64,000 nucleotides of DNA from JAPUDQ01 sp964532145 (GTDB taxonomy: Bacteria; Patescibacteriota; Saccharimonadia; Saccharimonadales; Saccharimonadaceae): assembly GCA_964532145.1 (NCBI GenBank), contig CAZHGM010000001.1, positions 1 to 64,000 on the forward strand, written 5' to 3'. Under the pieces are notes generated by a model. That model was given only the letters and a program-made list of their open reading frames with translations, was not told where the DNA came from and did no database searches. The position numbers and the translations under genes were made by a program. Shown piece by piece: positions 8,484-16,208 of this stretch (position 1 is the stretch's first letter; every line of letters begins with the position of its first letter).

Positions 8484-9338
8484 TTATCGGGGTGATAGTA
8501 TTTGACGGACCAACCTTACTACAGGGGCAGTAAATTGCTCTTCGTTTCGGGTGTAGGAGTTATCAACGCTTAATGCGCCGATTTTACGAGCCGCATTACA
8601 CGCACTAGCAAGTTCTGCTTCTGTATGAGGGTGTAGTACATCAAACAACAACGCTCCGGAAATCGGCAAGGACGGGTAGAGCGGGCGACGCGCGTCGGCA
8701 CTGTTTCGGTTGTCAATATCGACAACTTGTTTGAGCAACGCGACGGCCTCAGCTTGCGATAATGAGTCAAGAGGGCCGAATAATTTCGTCAGTCGCCTCG
8801 CTGCCGTCAGAGAACTACAACTCACATCGATTGCCAGAGGGTAGCGTACTAATCCATCACGTTCAAATACCTTGCCTTTTTCAGTCCAGGCTCGGCCGTC
8901 AAGGATAATAATACCCGTGTCTCGAGCGCGTTTGATCTCATCTTCGAGTAGTTGTAGTACTGATTTTTGAGCAACCTGGCTTTTGCCAACCATACCCGAT
9001 GCGTTATTCACAACAGGTGTATAGTACACCGTGTCTAGCTCTTGTTTGGCCATTGTGGAAACGGCGGACAACCGTCCGAGTACACGTTCGTAAAAATCAG
9101 GCTGTGCAAGCTGTATACCGATCGCTTCGACATCTTCAATATCGCCGCCGGCTTTCAGGTATTCATCAGCGATCACACGAAATTTGAGCCCCTGATCGAT
9201 CAACACTACATCATGATCAGCCCGCAGGTCCGCCGTAAGCGCTCGCGCCAGTGTCCCTTTGCCACTCCGCGCCTGGCCTTGAACAGTCAACAGTATCGGC
9301 AGAGATTCGGAATTGCTGGGTGAAGACGGTGAAGCCAT
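8484..9338 (-). CDS. Cytidylate kinase-like nucleotide kinase
   Basis: The 284-aa protein has a P-loop GQARSGKGT near residue 21-29. ILDGRAWTEKGKVF resembles the conserved GRD-x-G-T-x-V-F segment of (d)CMP kinase, and D-x-x-N-R-N-S-A-D-A-R-R-P resembles the lid and NMP-binding segment. It would phosphorylate CMP/dCMP using ATP. It is longer than E. coli Cmk (about 227 aa), with extra segments in the middle and at the C-terminus. The gene stands alone on the minus strand, upstream of and parallel to the T4SS operon. No SD is obvious. A divergent paralogue acting on another substrate is possible. Confidence 0.7.
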   Translation of the reverse strand: MASPSSPSNSESLPILLTVQGQARSGKGTLARALTADLRADHDVVLIDQGLKFRVIADEYLKAGGDIEDVEAIGIQLAQPDFYERVLGRLSAVSTMAKQELDTVYYTPVVNNASGMVGKSQVAQKSVLQLLEDEIKRARDTGIIILDGRAWTEKGKVFERDGLVRYPLAIDVSCSSLTAARRLTKLFGPLDSLSQAEAVALLKQVVDIDNRNSADARRPLYPSLPISGALLFDVLHPHTEAELASACNAARKIGALSVDNSYTRNEEQFTAPVVRLVRQILSPR

Positions 9339-9437
9339 TTATATTATCAAATCATATCTCATCATGAGGATCAACCCCATAGCATGATATGCCGACCTCG
9401 TCTCCGTACGGAGCCAAGGCGGCATTGAGATGGGATG

Positions 9438-9656
9438 TTAGTCATCGCCGAGCCACTCATCAAGTGGCTTACCTGCCCGAATGGCCTCAACAAGGCCAAA
9501 GGGAAGGTCGACTTTCTCATGCCGTGTATGCCGCTGAGGCACGCCATCAGCATCGACCAACGCACTATCCTCCACTCGTGAACCGCGGGGCTTTCCGCCC
9601 GAGCTCGCACGCTCTCCCCTATGGGTCCGTGACCACCCAGTATGTTTCTCTCCCAT
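9438..9656 (-). CDS. Small hypothetical protein (72 aa)
   Basis: A short basic, hydrophilic protein rich in Gly, Arg and His, ending in an acidic G-D-D tail. No family is recognised. Support comes from signals rather than homology: GAGAGGTG sits about 5 nt before the ATG, and a promoter-like pair (TTGACA, 15 nt, TATAAT) lies at 9690-9716. Other reading frames overlap the same stretch, so this could still be spurious. Confidence 0.4.
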   Translation of the reverse strand: MGEKHTGWSRTHRGERASSGGKPRGSRVEDSALVDADGVPQRHTRHEKVDLPFGLVEAIRAGKPLDEWLGDD

Positions 9657-9689
9657 ATTTCACCTCTCGTGTCGAATGGATGTTGATAC

Positions 9690-9716
9690 ATTATAAGGCA
9701 TAAGGGGTCATGTCAA
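9690..9716 (-). promoter_or_regulatory. Promoter of the 72-aa gene
   Basis: On the minus strand TTGACA (9716-9711) and TATAAT (9695-9690) are separated by 15 nt, or by 17 nt if the -10 is read as TAATGT. The gene's SD lies just downstream. Confidence 0.6.
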
Positions 9717-9727
9717 TCCCATATTCC

Positions 9728-9756
9728 TTGACATATCGCCATGAGTGTACTATACT
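9728..9756 (+). promoter_or_regulatory. Consensus promoter, probably of a non-coding RNA
   Basis: TTGACA, a 17-nt spacer and TATACT on the plus strand form a near-consensus vegetative promoter. No ORF starts within 350 nt downstream. The next 180 nt are rich in short hairpins. Confidence 0.7.
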
Positions 9757-9762
9757 TATAGC

Positions 9763-9945
9763 TACGGTGATTCTATTATCACTAACCTGGGATCGGACAT
9801 ACAGTGTTCCACTAGGTTACCGAAACAGCTGTGCCCAAGCCGAGAGAGCGAATAACGCATCGGGATAAGCATTCGCAGACTAATGCGAATCGTTTACCTC
9901 TATACGTTAGGCGCTTTTTGAGTAGGAAGCTATTCTAGCCAAAGA
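9763..9945 (+). ncRNA. Candidate structured RNA, unidentified
   Basis: The stretch starts about 7 nt after a consensus -10 box and has no ORF. It can fold into hairpins GTGAT/ATCAC, AACCT/AGGTT and ATTCGCA/TGCGAAT. ATAGCT near its start can pair with AGCTAT near 9930, which would close the ends in the manner of 6S-type RNAs of similar length. I find no conserved tmRNA, SRP or RNase P signature. The 3' end is a guess. Confidence 0.35.
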
Positions 9946-9965
9946 GTGTAAACAACCATACATTA

Positions 9966-9994
9966 TTGACAAATTTACCAATATTTGTTTTAAT
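9966..9994 (+). promoter_or_regulatory. Promoter of the 10149-11101 gene pair
   Basis: TTGACA (9966-9971), 17 nt, TTTAAT (9989-9994). This predicts a leader of about 150 nt carrying the 13-bp hairpin at 10064-10115. Confidence 0.55.
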
Positions 9995-10063
9995 GTATTC
10001 ATACTATGTCAGTCGATTTATATCCAGACATTGATATGGTACATTGACAAGCTAGGAATATCT

Positions 10064-10115
10064 CTGTGTCGCCTTTTCTCTACTAGATAGAAGTAGCAGG
10101 TGAAAGGCGACACAG
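10064..10115 (+). promoter_or_regulatory. 13-bp leader hairpin upstream of the membrane protein gene
   Basis: CTGTGTCGCCTTT and AAAGGCGACACAG are exact complements, with an inner CTACT/AGTAG hairpin in the 26-nt loop. It ends 24 nt before the SD. No U-run follows, so it may stabilise the message or bind a protein rather than terminate. Confidence 0.55.
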
Positions 10116-10148
10116 AACGGTCGCGCATCCAGCCAAATAGGAGAAGTG

Positions 10149-10613
10149 ATGTACGACGACTACGGTCGAAACGACAGAAAAGAAGCCAACCGCTGGTTCG
10201 GCCTCGGTGTGGTCTGGTGGATCGTGATCTTCGTGATCTGCGGTCTGCTCACCATTTCCGTCTGGGCCTTCCGTGTGGGGACAAGTGAGACGAAGGGTCA
10301 GGGCGACGCTCAGATCCAGAAGAACTCAGCGAACAACTGGGTGAATGCCCAGCGAGAGTTCAACCGGCTCTATCAGGAAATCCAAGCCGACGATCGCAAG
10401 ATCAACGATGCTTGGACGGCCTCCATTGCCAACCCCGATGATGCGGTCCTCAAGACCAATTACATCGGGCTGAAGCAACACTGCAACACGCTTGTCGGCG
10501 ATTACAACACCAATGCGCGGTCATTCCTCACCGAGGACTTCCGCGACGCTGACCTTCCCGAACAAATCAATATGGCCGATTCGGCCACAGACTGCAAGGA
10601 GGACACGAAGTGA
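10149..10613 (+). CDS. Single-pass membrane protein, unknown
   Basis: The 154-aa protein has a charged N-terminus, one membrane helix (about 20-42, rich in Trp and Ile) and an extracellular helical region of about 110 residues with two Cys near its end. No family is recognised. The ATG at 10149 is preferred over the GTG at 10146 because AGGAG lies 5 nt before it. Base composition is noticeably richer in G+C, with C-ending codons, than in neighbouring genes. Its stop overlaps the next gene's start (GTGA), so the two are coupled. Foreign origin (actinobacterial host or phage) is plausible. Confidence 0.7.
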   Translation: MYDDYGRNDRKEANRWFGLGVVWWIVIFVICGLLTISVWAFRVGTSETKGQGDAQIQKNSANNWVNAQREFNRLYQEIQADDRKINDAWTASIANPDDAVLKTNYIGLKQHCNTLVGDYNTNARSFLTEDFRDADLPEQINMADSATDCKEDTK

Positions 10614-11101
10614 AGAAGAAGGCCATCGCCCTGTTCGTATCCATCTTGGCGATGTTCGCCATCATGGGCAACGCCTGCACCACAGGTGATTACGAGCAGC
10701 GCAAAGACCAGAACAAAACGAAGCTCATCACTGGCGAGAGTCAGGAGCAGAAGAATCTCAAGGAGAAGCTTCGTCGTGATGAGGCGTCCGCCGACAAGAT
10801 CGGCTACGTCTACATCATGAGCTTCGGAAAGTTCGTGGGCTACTACACCATCAAAGGGAAGATTTCCGCCGATGGCTCGCAGCTGAACCCGCAGGATGAC
10901 ATCATCTGTCGATTCAACAGTGGAGACAGCTGTCAGGCCGTCGACGGGCCGCAGGATGACAATACCTACGGCGACGGCGATCCCGGCATCTTCTTCTTCA
11001 CAACGGAGGGTGCAATGGTGGTCACAAATCTCGACTACCTCTACGCCGACCAGCCCGTCCCGGCTGCGATCGACGTACCCAAGCTGAACCCGGCCAAGTG
11101 A
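10610..11101 (+). CDS. Lipoprotein of unknown function (GTG start)
   Basis: The 163-aa protein has a signal peptide ending in a lipobox-like I-M-G-N-A-C near residue 23. The mature part has a Lys/Glu-rich helical stretch and then a beta-rich domain containing two Cys. It is translationally coupled to the membrane protein before it, with which it shares G+C-rich codon use, suggesting that the two form an exported pair. The GTG start follows AAGGAGG-like sequence in the upstream gene's last codons. No known family is apparent. A long hairpin follows the stop codon. Confidence 0.7.
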   Translation: MKKKAIALFVSILAMFAIMGNACTTGDYEQRKDQNKTKLITGESQEQKNLKEKLRRDEASADKIGYVYIMSFGKFVGYYTIKGKISADGSQLNPQDDIICRFNSGDSCQAVDGPQDDNTYGDGDPGIFFFTTEGAMVVTNLDYLYADQPVPAAIDVPKLNPAK

Positions 11102-11146
11102 CCAGTGTCACCGGCAGGAGTCTTCGGGCTCCTGCCGGTGCGCTGG
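11102..11146 (+). terminator. Hairpin ending the membrane-protein/lipoprotein unit
   Basis: CACCGGCAGGAG/CTCCTGCCGGTG is a perfect 12-bp stem, extended by CCAG/CTGG after small internal loops. It begins directly after the stop codon. No U-run follows, so termination is likely but not certain. Confidence 0.6.
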
Positions 11147-11221
11147 CACCATTCCTAGCTTGTCTACTCAACGATTTGCTCGAATTTCGAGCATAGCGCA
11201 GAGTAAGCTACAATTATTCGT

Positions 11222-12013
11222 ATGAAACTCTACTCCTGGAACGTCAATGGCATCCGCGCGGTGGTGCGAAAGGGCGAATTTCAAAAATTTATCCTGAGGC
11301 ACGAGCCGGATATTTTGTGCTTGCAGGAGACAAAAGCCGAGCGGGGACAAGCTGAAATTGATCTAAGCGGTTATGAAGAGTACTGGAATTCATCCCGCAC
11401 GAAAAAAGGCTACTCTGGCACCGCAATCTTCACCAAGGTGAAGCCCATCGCTGTTATAAACGACATCCCGGGTGAAATCGCCACCAAATTTGGTCTTGTC
11501 GCCGATAAATATGGTCACAGCAACGACGAGGGCAGGGTGATCGCCGCTGAATTCGACGACTACTACGTGGTAACAGCCTACACCCCCAATGCCAAAGACG
11601 ACCTCAGCCGTATCCCCCTACGTGAGCAGTGGGACAAAGCCATGATCGCATACTGTGATGCGTTGCAAGCGCAAAAACCGGTTTTGTACTGCGGTGATAT
11701 GAACGTCGCCCATACCGAAGATGACCTAGCCAACCCCAAGCCTAACCGCGGTAAAAAAGGTTTCACGCTCGAAGAACGTGGTGGTTTTGACAACTGGTTG
11801 GCGGCCGGATTTGTCGATGTGTTTCGTCGTGATCACGATGGCAATGGTTACTACACGTGGTGGAGTCATTTTGCTAACGCTCGGGGTCGCAACGTCGGCT
11901 GGCGGATTGATTATTGGCTAGCAAGCAAAGAGATCGTCATCAAGGTCAAAAACCCAGAGATTCACGCTGATGTCATGGGCAGCGACCACTGTCCGGTCAG
12001 TATAGAACTCTAA
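11222..12013 (+). CDS. xth: Exodeoxyribonuclease III
   Basis: The 263-aa protein matches the exonuclease III/AP-endonuclease family across its length: N-terminal WNVNGIRA, LQETK with the metal-binding Glu, YCGDMNVAH, and C-terminal GSDHCPV with the catalytic Asp-His. It cleaves DNA 5' of abasic sites and removes 3'-blocking groups in base excision repair. It stands alone: TACAAT at 11209-11214 is 7 nt before the ATG and no SD is present, suggesting a leaderless message. Confidence 0.95.
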   Translation: MKLYSWNVNGIRAVVRKGEFQKFILRHEPDILCLQETKAERGQAEIDLSGYEEYWNSSRTKKGYSGTAIFTKVKPIAVINDIPGEIATKFGLVADKYGHSNDEGRVIAAEFDDYYVVTAYTPNAKDDLSRIPLREQWDKAMIAYCDALQAQKPVLYCGDMNVAHTEDDLANPKPNRGKKGFTLEERGGFDNWLAAGFVDVFRRDHDGNGYYTWWSHFANARGRNVGWRIDYWLASKEIVIKVKNPEIHADVMGSDHCPVSIEL

Positions 12014-12032
12014 GGCCTGCTACAATAGAGCT

Positions 12033-12767
12033 ATGCTAAGCCAGTCAGTTCAAGAACGACTTGATACCGCCCGAGTGTTGCAGCTTCAGTATCGTTCAAA
12101 TGCTCAAGTGTCATCACAGCTACATGACAAAACGCTTGTCATGGTGGTTGCCCCGACCGCAACAGGCAAATCATATCTCATGCGCCAGGTTGCCGAACAG
12201 GACCCCGAATGCGGCCGAGTCAAAGATTTTACCACGCGCCCGCCGCGGGAAGATGACCAACCAAACGCGTTTGATTATTACCCCCATGATGACGTCAGTG
12301 TATCCCGCTTGCTTGACCGCATTCATAACCAAGAAGTCGTGCAGTACATGGTTCATCCCACAACAGGAGCATTATACGGCAGCGAGCTAAGTGGCTATCC
12401 GGCGAGCTATAACTTTCTTGAGACGATTTCCAGTGTAGTCACCGTTCTGCGGCTATTACCGTTTAAGCGGACAGTTGTGATTGGTGTTGTCGTTGATCTT
12501 GAACAATGGAAGCAGTGGTTCATGAAACGCTACCCTGATATCTCGAGTGACCGCACGAAACGTTTGCAGGAGGCCGTAACATCACTGGAGTGGCTAACAG
12601 ATACAACACATGCTGACTTAATACACTGGGTGATTAACGATCCTGCGAGGGACTGCACTTCAACAATTCTCGATATCGTCAAAAATAATGCGCGGGGCGA
12701 CGACGGCCGGGCAATGGCACTCGATATGCTTGGCTGGGCCAGAAACGAACTAGCAACGGCACTATAG
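12033..12767 (+). CDS. Guanylate kinase-like protein
   Basis: The 244-aa protein has a P-loop (PTATGKS, about residues 41-47). KDFTTRPPREDD matches the T-T-R-x-x-R nucleotide-binding motif of guanylate kinases, and DYYPHDD resembles the next segment. The lid region (RTKRLQEA) is less conserved than in Gmk. It may phosphorylate GMP or act on another substrate. It lies 19 nt after xth but has its own TACAAT 6 nt before the ATG and no SD, again predicting a leaderless transcript. Confidence 0.65.
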   Translation: MLSQSVQERLDTARVLQLQYRSNAQVSSQLHDKTLVMVVAPTATGKSYLMRQVAEQDPECGRVKDFTTRPPREDDQPNAFDYYPHDDVSVSRLLDRIHNQEVVQYMVHPTTGALYGSELSGYPASYNFLETISSVVTVLRLLPFKRTVVIGVVVDLEQWKQWFMKRYPDISSDRTKRLQEAVTSLEWLTDTTHADLIHWVINDPARDCTSTILDIVKNNARGDDGRAMALDMLGWARNELATAL

Positions 12768-12790
12768 ATTAATAACGCTATAATGGTACT

Positions 12791-13528
12791 ATGAAAAGTT
12801 TTAACGGTAAGTCATATGCTGTATTTGACATCGACGGTACACTGTACCGCTGGCAATTGTTTCATGAACTCGTCCAGGAGCTGACATTTACCGATGTTTA
12901 TCCGGATAATGTATTCCATGATATTAACGAACGTTGGAACAAATGGCGCGGCGGATCGCTTTCATTTGATGCATACGAGTCGTACATCGTCGAAACGCTC
13001 ATGCGATATTTACCGCTTATACCGGTCACAACTTTTCTTGCTACCTGCGACAAAGTTGTATCGCAGAGCCAGCACAAAACCTATCACTACACGCGACGGC
13101 TTTTACAAGATTTGAAGGCCAAGGGTTATGTTATTATCGCCATATCCGGCTCTCAGCAAGAACTACTGGATGCATTTGGTACGCATTATGGCTTTGATAT
13201 CGTCATCGGCGCGGCCTACGAACATGACGGCAAACATTTCAGCGGCCGCATCACTCGACCGACGGTCGGCCGCAAGCATATCATTTTGCAGGAACTTATC
13301 AAAACTCATGGGCTATCACCTCGTGGCAGCCGAGCAATCGGCGACAGTGAAGGGGACATCCCTGTACTTGAGTTGGTAGAGCAACCTGTCGCCTTTAACC
13401 CGTCAGCCGGGCTGCTCGAGCATGCCCGATCCCGCGACTGGCCAATCGTAATAGAGCGTAAAAATATTGCGTACAGACTGGAGACTCGTCACGATGAACT
13501 CGTACTGGCAGAAACAATCACGTACTGA
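12791..13528 (+). CDS. HAD-superfamily phosphatase (HAD-IB, SerB-like)
   Basis: The 245-aa protein starts with FDIDGTL (HAD motif I, nucleophile and acid Asp residues), has IAISGSQ (motif II) and later GDSEGDIPVLE (motif IV). The helical insert after motif I is as in HAD-IB phosphatases such as phosphoserine phosphatase. The substrate is unknown. TATAAT lies 6 nt before the ATG with no SD. It overlaps the following gene by about 35 nt, so the two are probably co-transcribed. Confidence 0.8.
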   Translation: MKSFNGKSYAVFDIDGTLYRWQLFHELVQELTFTDVYPDNVFHDINERWNKWRGGSLSFDAYESYIVETLMRYLPLIPVTTFLATCDKVVSQSQHKTYHYTRRLLQDLKAKGYVIIAISGSQQELLDAFGTHYGFDIVIGAAYEHDGKHFSGRITRPTVGRKHIILQELIKTHGLSPRGSRAIGDSEGDIPVLELVEQPVAFNPSAGLLEHARSRDWPIVIERKNIAYRLETRHDELVLAETITY

Positions 13529-14279
13529 AACGCTGTTTCCCGACATCGAGTGGAATAAACCCGAGCAGCGCGCCAAAGCAGGCAAATTACTCGTCATCGG
13601 AGGCAACAAGCTTAGTTTCGTTGCAACGGCGACAGCCTATGAGGAAGCTGTTGCGTTAGGCGCTGGTCAGGTCAGGGTACTACTGCCCAATGCGCTGAAA
13701 TCTGCACTCCCGCCGACCATCGTAGAAGCAGTATTTACCGCCAGCACTCCCTCTGGTGGTATGAGCAAAGATGACCTAGGCACAGTAAATGCTAGCCTGT
13801 CCTGGAGCGACCACGCGCTACTAATTGGCGATGCTGGCCGTAATTCCGAAACAGCCGCTGTCTACGAACACATCTTGCAGTCTGATGTGCCACTCACGAT
13901 CACCCGTGACGCGGTTGACTTGCTTAAACAGACCGCCGATACGATGATAAATAGACCACAGACTGCCCTCGTAGTATCACTTGCACAGTTACAGAAACTA
14001 TTTCAGGCAGTGTACTACCCGAAGATGTTGGGATTTTCAATGCAAGTAAACCTGTTAGTCGAGACACTGCATAAATTTACCCTTACGTATCCATCGGCTG
14101 TTGTTACATATCATCAAAATCAGCTGATCATAGCCTGCGGAGGTGATGTTGTCAGCCAGGAATTCGACGACCCGATGATGATCTGGCGGGGAAGTGTTGC
14201 AACACGAGCCGCGTGCTATCAGATGTGGACACCCGCAAAGCAACTTGAAGCCATTACGGCAAGCATCGTCAGTATCTAA
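13494..14279 (+). CDS. NAD(P)H-hydrate dehydratase-like protein (YjeF C-terminal / carbohydrate-kinase fold)
   Basis: The 261-aa protein begins near GKLLVIGGNK and AYEEAVALGAGQVRV, which match the N-terminal core of ADP/ATP-dependent NAD(P)H-hydrate dehydratase. The usual strong catalytic GTGD motif is not evident, so activity may be lost or altered. An in-frame TTG exists at 13467, but the ATG at 13494 with GGAGA upstream is preferred. It overlaps the HAD gene. Function in metabolite repair is a family-level inference. Confidence 0.55.
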   Translation: MNSYWQKQSRTETLFPDIEWNKPEQRAKAGKLLVIGGNKLSFVATATAYEEAVALGAGQVRVLLPNALKSALPPTIVEAVFTASTPSGGMSKDDLGTVNASLSWSDHALLIGDAGRNSETAAVYEHILQSDVPLTITRDAVDLLKQTADTMINRPQTALVVSLAQLQKLFQAVYYPKMLGFSMQVNLLVETLHKFTLTYPSAVVTYHQNQLIIACGGDVVSQEFDDPMMIWRGSVATRAACYQMWTPAKQLEAITASIVSI

Positions 14280-14396
14280 CAATCTCCTGTATAAAAAATG
14301 TGATCGCTGCCTAAAGTCAAATAATATCTCTGGTGAAATTTACAACTCCGCTAGAACCTATTTTGAGGAAAACGCCTGAAGACACAAGCGACACAT

Positions 14397-14421
14397 TTAA
14401 CAGATGAAAACCTGTTAAAAT
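14397..14421 (+). promoter_or_regulatory. -10 box and inverted repeat before the 181-aa gene
   Basis: TTAACAG and CTGTTAA (14397-14403, 14412-14418) form a perfect 7-bp inverted repeat that runs into TAAAAT (14416-14421). The -10 is 6 nt before the ATG. A repressor bound here would block the promoter. Confidence 0.5.
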
Positions 14422-14427
14422 ATAGTT

Positions 14428-14973
14428 ATGAAACTCTACCGTTTTTCACCTATTCACAACCGAGAAGAATTACTAGAAGCAGTAAAACATATTCATTTTT
14501 CTTGCCACAAACTATGTAAACAGTCGTTTGGCAAATATTTGCCAAACGCTGGCAGTATGACTGTTTTCTGCCACTACGACAATGAGTACGCACGATTAGT
14601 AGAAATACGAAAGCAAATTGCCAAACCGTCTGACGACCCAAACCAGAAGTATTTTGAGCTGTACGAGCCGATAGTAATTCCTGCGCAGGACGATGTGCCA
14701 GAAACATCCTACACACACTTGTATATTCGCAAGCCCGACATTTACCGCGCGCAAGTGGGAGATGTTGATTTTTACCTAGAGCAATCAGAATACGACAAAC
14801 TCAAACAATCACTGATTGACAGTGTAACCGTAAAGGGCGCGCGCATATTCCCGCGTAATGATTTAGATATGGTTGAGCTGTATAACCCAGGTATTGACGC
14901 TCTCGGTTATGTATCTACGAATGTTATGAGTGAAAAAGTGCGCATAAAGTTATCGGAGGAAACAAAATTATGA
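14428..14973 (+). CDS. Hypothetical protein, AT-rich, probably acquired
   Basis: I do not recognise this 181-aa soluble protein. It contains several Cys/His in its first 50 residues (H-F-S-C-H-K-L-C), without a clear zinc-finger pattern, and no membrane segment. The gene and its partner downstream are visibly more A+T-rich than the neighbours, suggesting lateral acquisition. TAAAAT lies 6 nt before the ATG with no SD. Its end overlaps the HAD gene by 4 nt. Confidence 0.7.
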   Translation: MKLYRFSPIHNREELLEAVKHIHFSCHKLCKQSFGKYLPNAGSMTVFCHYDNEYARLVEIRKQIAKPSDDPNQKYFELYEPIVIPAQDDVPETSYTHLYIRKPDIYRAQVGDVDFYLEQSEYDKLKQSLIDSVTVKGARIFPRNDLDMVELYNPGIDALGYVSTNVMSEKVRIKLSEETKL

Positions 14974-15572
14974 AAACACAAGTGATATTATTTGACGCTG
15001 ACGGTGTGCTAGCTCTGCCAGAGGAAGTTTTCTCAGTTGTATATGCGAAGTCGCACGGATTTGATACAGAGCCGTTTGAGCAGTTTTTTCGTAATGATTG
15101 GAAAGAAATTGTTACTGGCAAGAAAGACTTGAAGCAGTCCATTTTAGAGAATAAGGAGTTGTGGCGATGGAACGGCAGTCCCGAAGAACTGCTTGCATAT
15201 TGGTTCAGAACCGAAGATGTCCGCAATGAAGAATTACTGGAGTTAGTAAGTAAGCTAAGAGTCAAAGGTATATTTTGTTATATCGCTACTGACCAAGAAA
15301 AGTATCGTGGCAAATATATGCAAGATGTTATGTTCAAGGATTTATTTGACGGATATTTTATTTCTGCCGATTTAGGTGTTACAAAAACAAATCCTAAGTT
15401 TTTTGAAACGATAGTCGAGCAACTACAGCAGAAATATCCGGAACTTTTGCCGCAAGCCATCACTTTTTTCGATGACAGCCAATCAAAAGTAGATACAGCT
15501 TGTTCTGTTGGCATAAACGGACAACTCTACGAAGGTATTCAGCAAGTTGAAGCCTTATTTGTTGATAAGTAA
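14970..15572 (+). CDS. HAD-superfamily hydrolase (IA type)
   Basis: The 200-aa protein has FDADGVL at its N-terminus (motif I), CYIATDQ (motif II region), a Lys in TKTNPKFF (motif III) and FFDDSQ (motif IV), as in HAD-IA phosphatases of the haloacid dehalogenase/epoxide hydrolase N-terminal type. The substrate is unknown. It overlaps the upstream unknown gene by ATGA, with GGAGG ahead of the start, so the pair forms an operon. Base composition is AT-rich. Confidence 0.8.
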   Translation: MKTQVILFDADGVLALPEEVFSVVYAKSHGFDTEPFEQFFRNDWKEIVTGKKDLKQSILENKELWRWNGSPEELLAYWFRTEDVRNEELLELVSKLRVKGIFCYIATDQEKYRGKYMQDVMFKDLFDGYFISADLGVTKTNPKFFETIVEQLQQKYPELLPQAITFFDDSQSKVDTACSVGINGQLYEGIQQVEALFVDK

Positions 15573-15693
15573 TCAGTTAGCCGCTGGTGACGCTAAAGCG
15601 ACTGCGAACCGCCAGAAAACATTCGGTTTTTGCTCCGTAAAATCAAAGAAAAAAGAGTGCAAATGCGCTCAAATTTCCCGAAAAGTTCGTTCT

Positions 15694-15781
15694 TGGTACC
15701 GCGGACCGGACTTGAACCGGTACGTCCGTAAAGGACACAAGATTTTGAGTCTGGCGTGTCTACCAATTCCACCACCGCGGC
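15694..15781 (-). tRNA. tRNA-Leu(CAA)
   Basis: A complete class II tRNA of 88 nt with a 7-bp acceptor stem (GCCGCGG/CCGCGGT), D-loop GGTAGAC, anticodon loop CTCAAAA giving CAA, a long variable arm, T-loop TTCAAGT and encoded CCA. Its 5' end lies at the edge of a tandem repeat that contains copies of the first bases of the gene. Confidence 0.97.
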
Positions 15782-16082
15782 TTACAATGTGTCATTCTAN
15801 NNNNNNNNNNNNNNNNNNNNNNNNNNNNNNNNNNNNNNNNNNNNNNNNNNNNNNNNNNNNNNNNNNNNNNNNNNNNNNNNNNNNNNNNNNNNNNNNNNNA
15901 CAAATAAAATCGTGAAATGGTAGTGAGGTAACGACGACACGCGTGTCTACGACTACTTGCGTTTCACGCAGCCACCACCGCGGCTTACAATGTGTCATTC
16001 TAACAAATAAAATCGTGAAATGGTAGTGAGGTAACGACGACACGCGTGTCTACGACTTGCGTTTCACGGAGCCACCACCGCG
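15781..16082. repeat. About 103-bp tandem repeat interrupted by the N gap
   Basis: The unit (19 bp at 15781-15799 followed by 15900-15983) recurs at 15984-16082 with a 3-nt deletion and one substitution. Each unit contains a palindrome GACACGCGTGTC and ends with CCACCACCGCGG, the first bases of tRNA-Leu(CAA). The sequences flanking the gap are continuous if the Ns are removed, so the gap probably hides an unknown number of further units. Confidence 0.85.
15800..15899. other. Assembly gap (100 N)
   Basis: Exactly 100 Ns, the usual placeholder for a gap of unknown length. It falls inside the tandem repeat. Confidence 0.99.
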
Positions 16083-16208
16083 GATAAGAGAGGTACGAAA
16101 GTTAGTCATGGCGCTGCCAGGTATACAGGTGAGGCATGCCGCCCCACACCTTCGTTTTGTAAGTTCCTTGATCAATTGTATACTTAAACAGAGTGGGAAC
16201 ATATTACG

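Noticed and set aside
9371..9703. Overlapping ORFs of about 105 aa on both strands
   Set aside because: No SD or promoter matches them; the 72-aa frame has both.
15593..15775. 60-aa minus-strand ORF over tRNA-Leu
   Set aside because: It is the translation of the tRNA gene itself, a common artefact; the cloverleaf is complete.
15792..16043. ORF reading through the N gap
   Set aside because: It contains the Ns and repeat sequence; not a protein.
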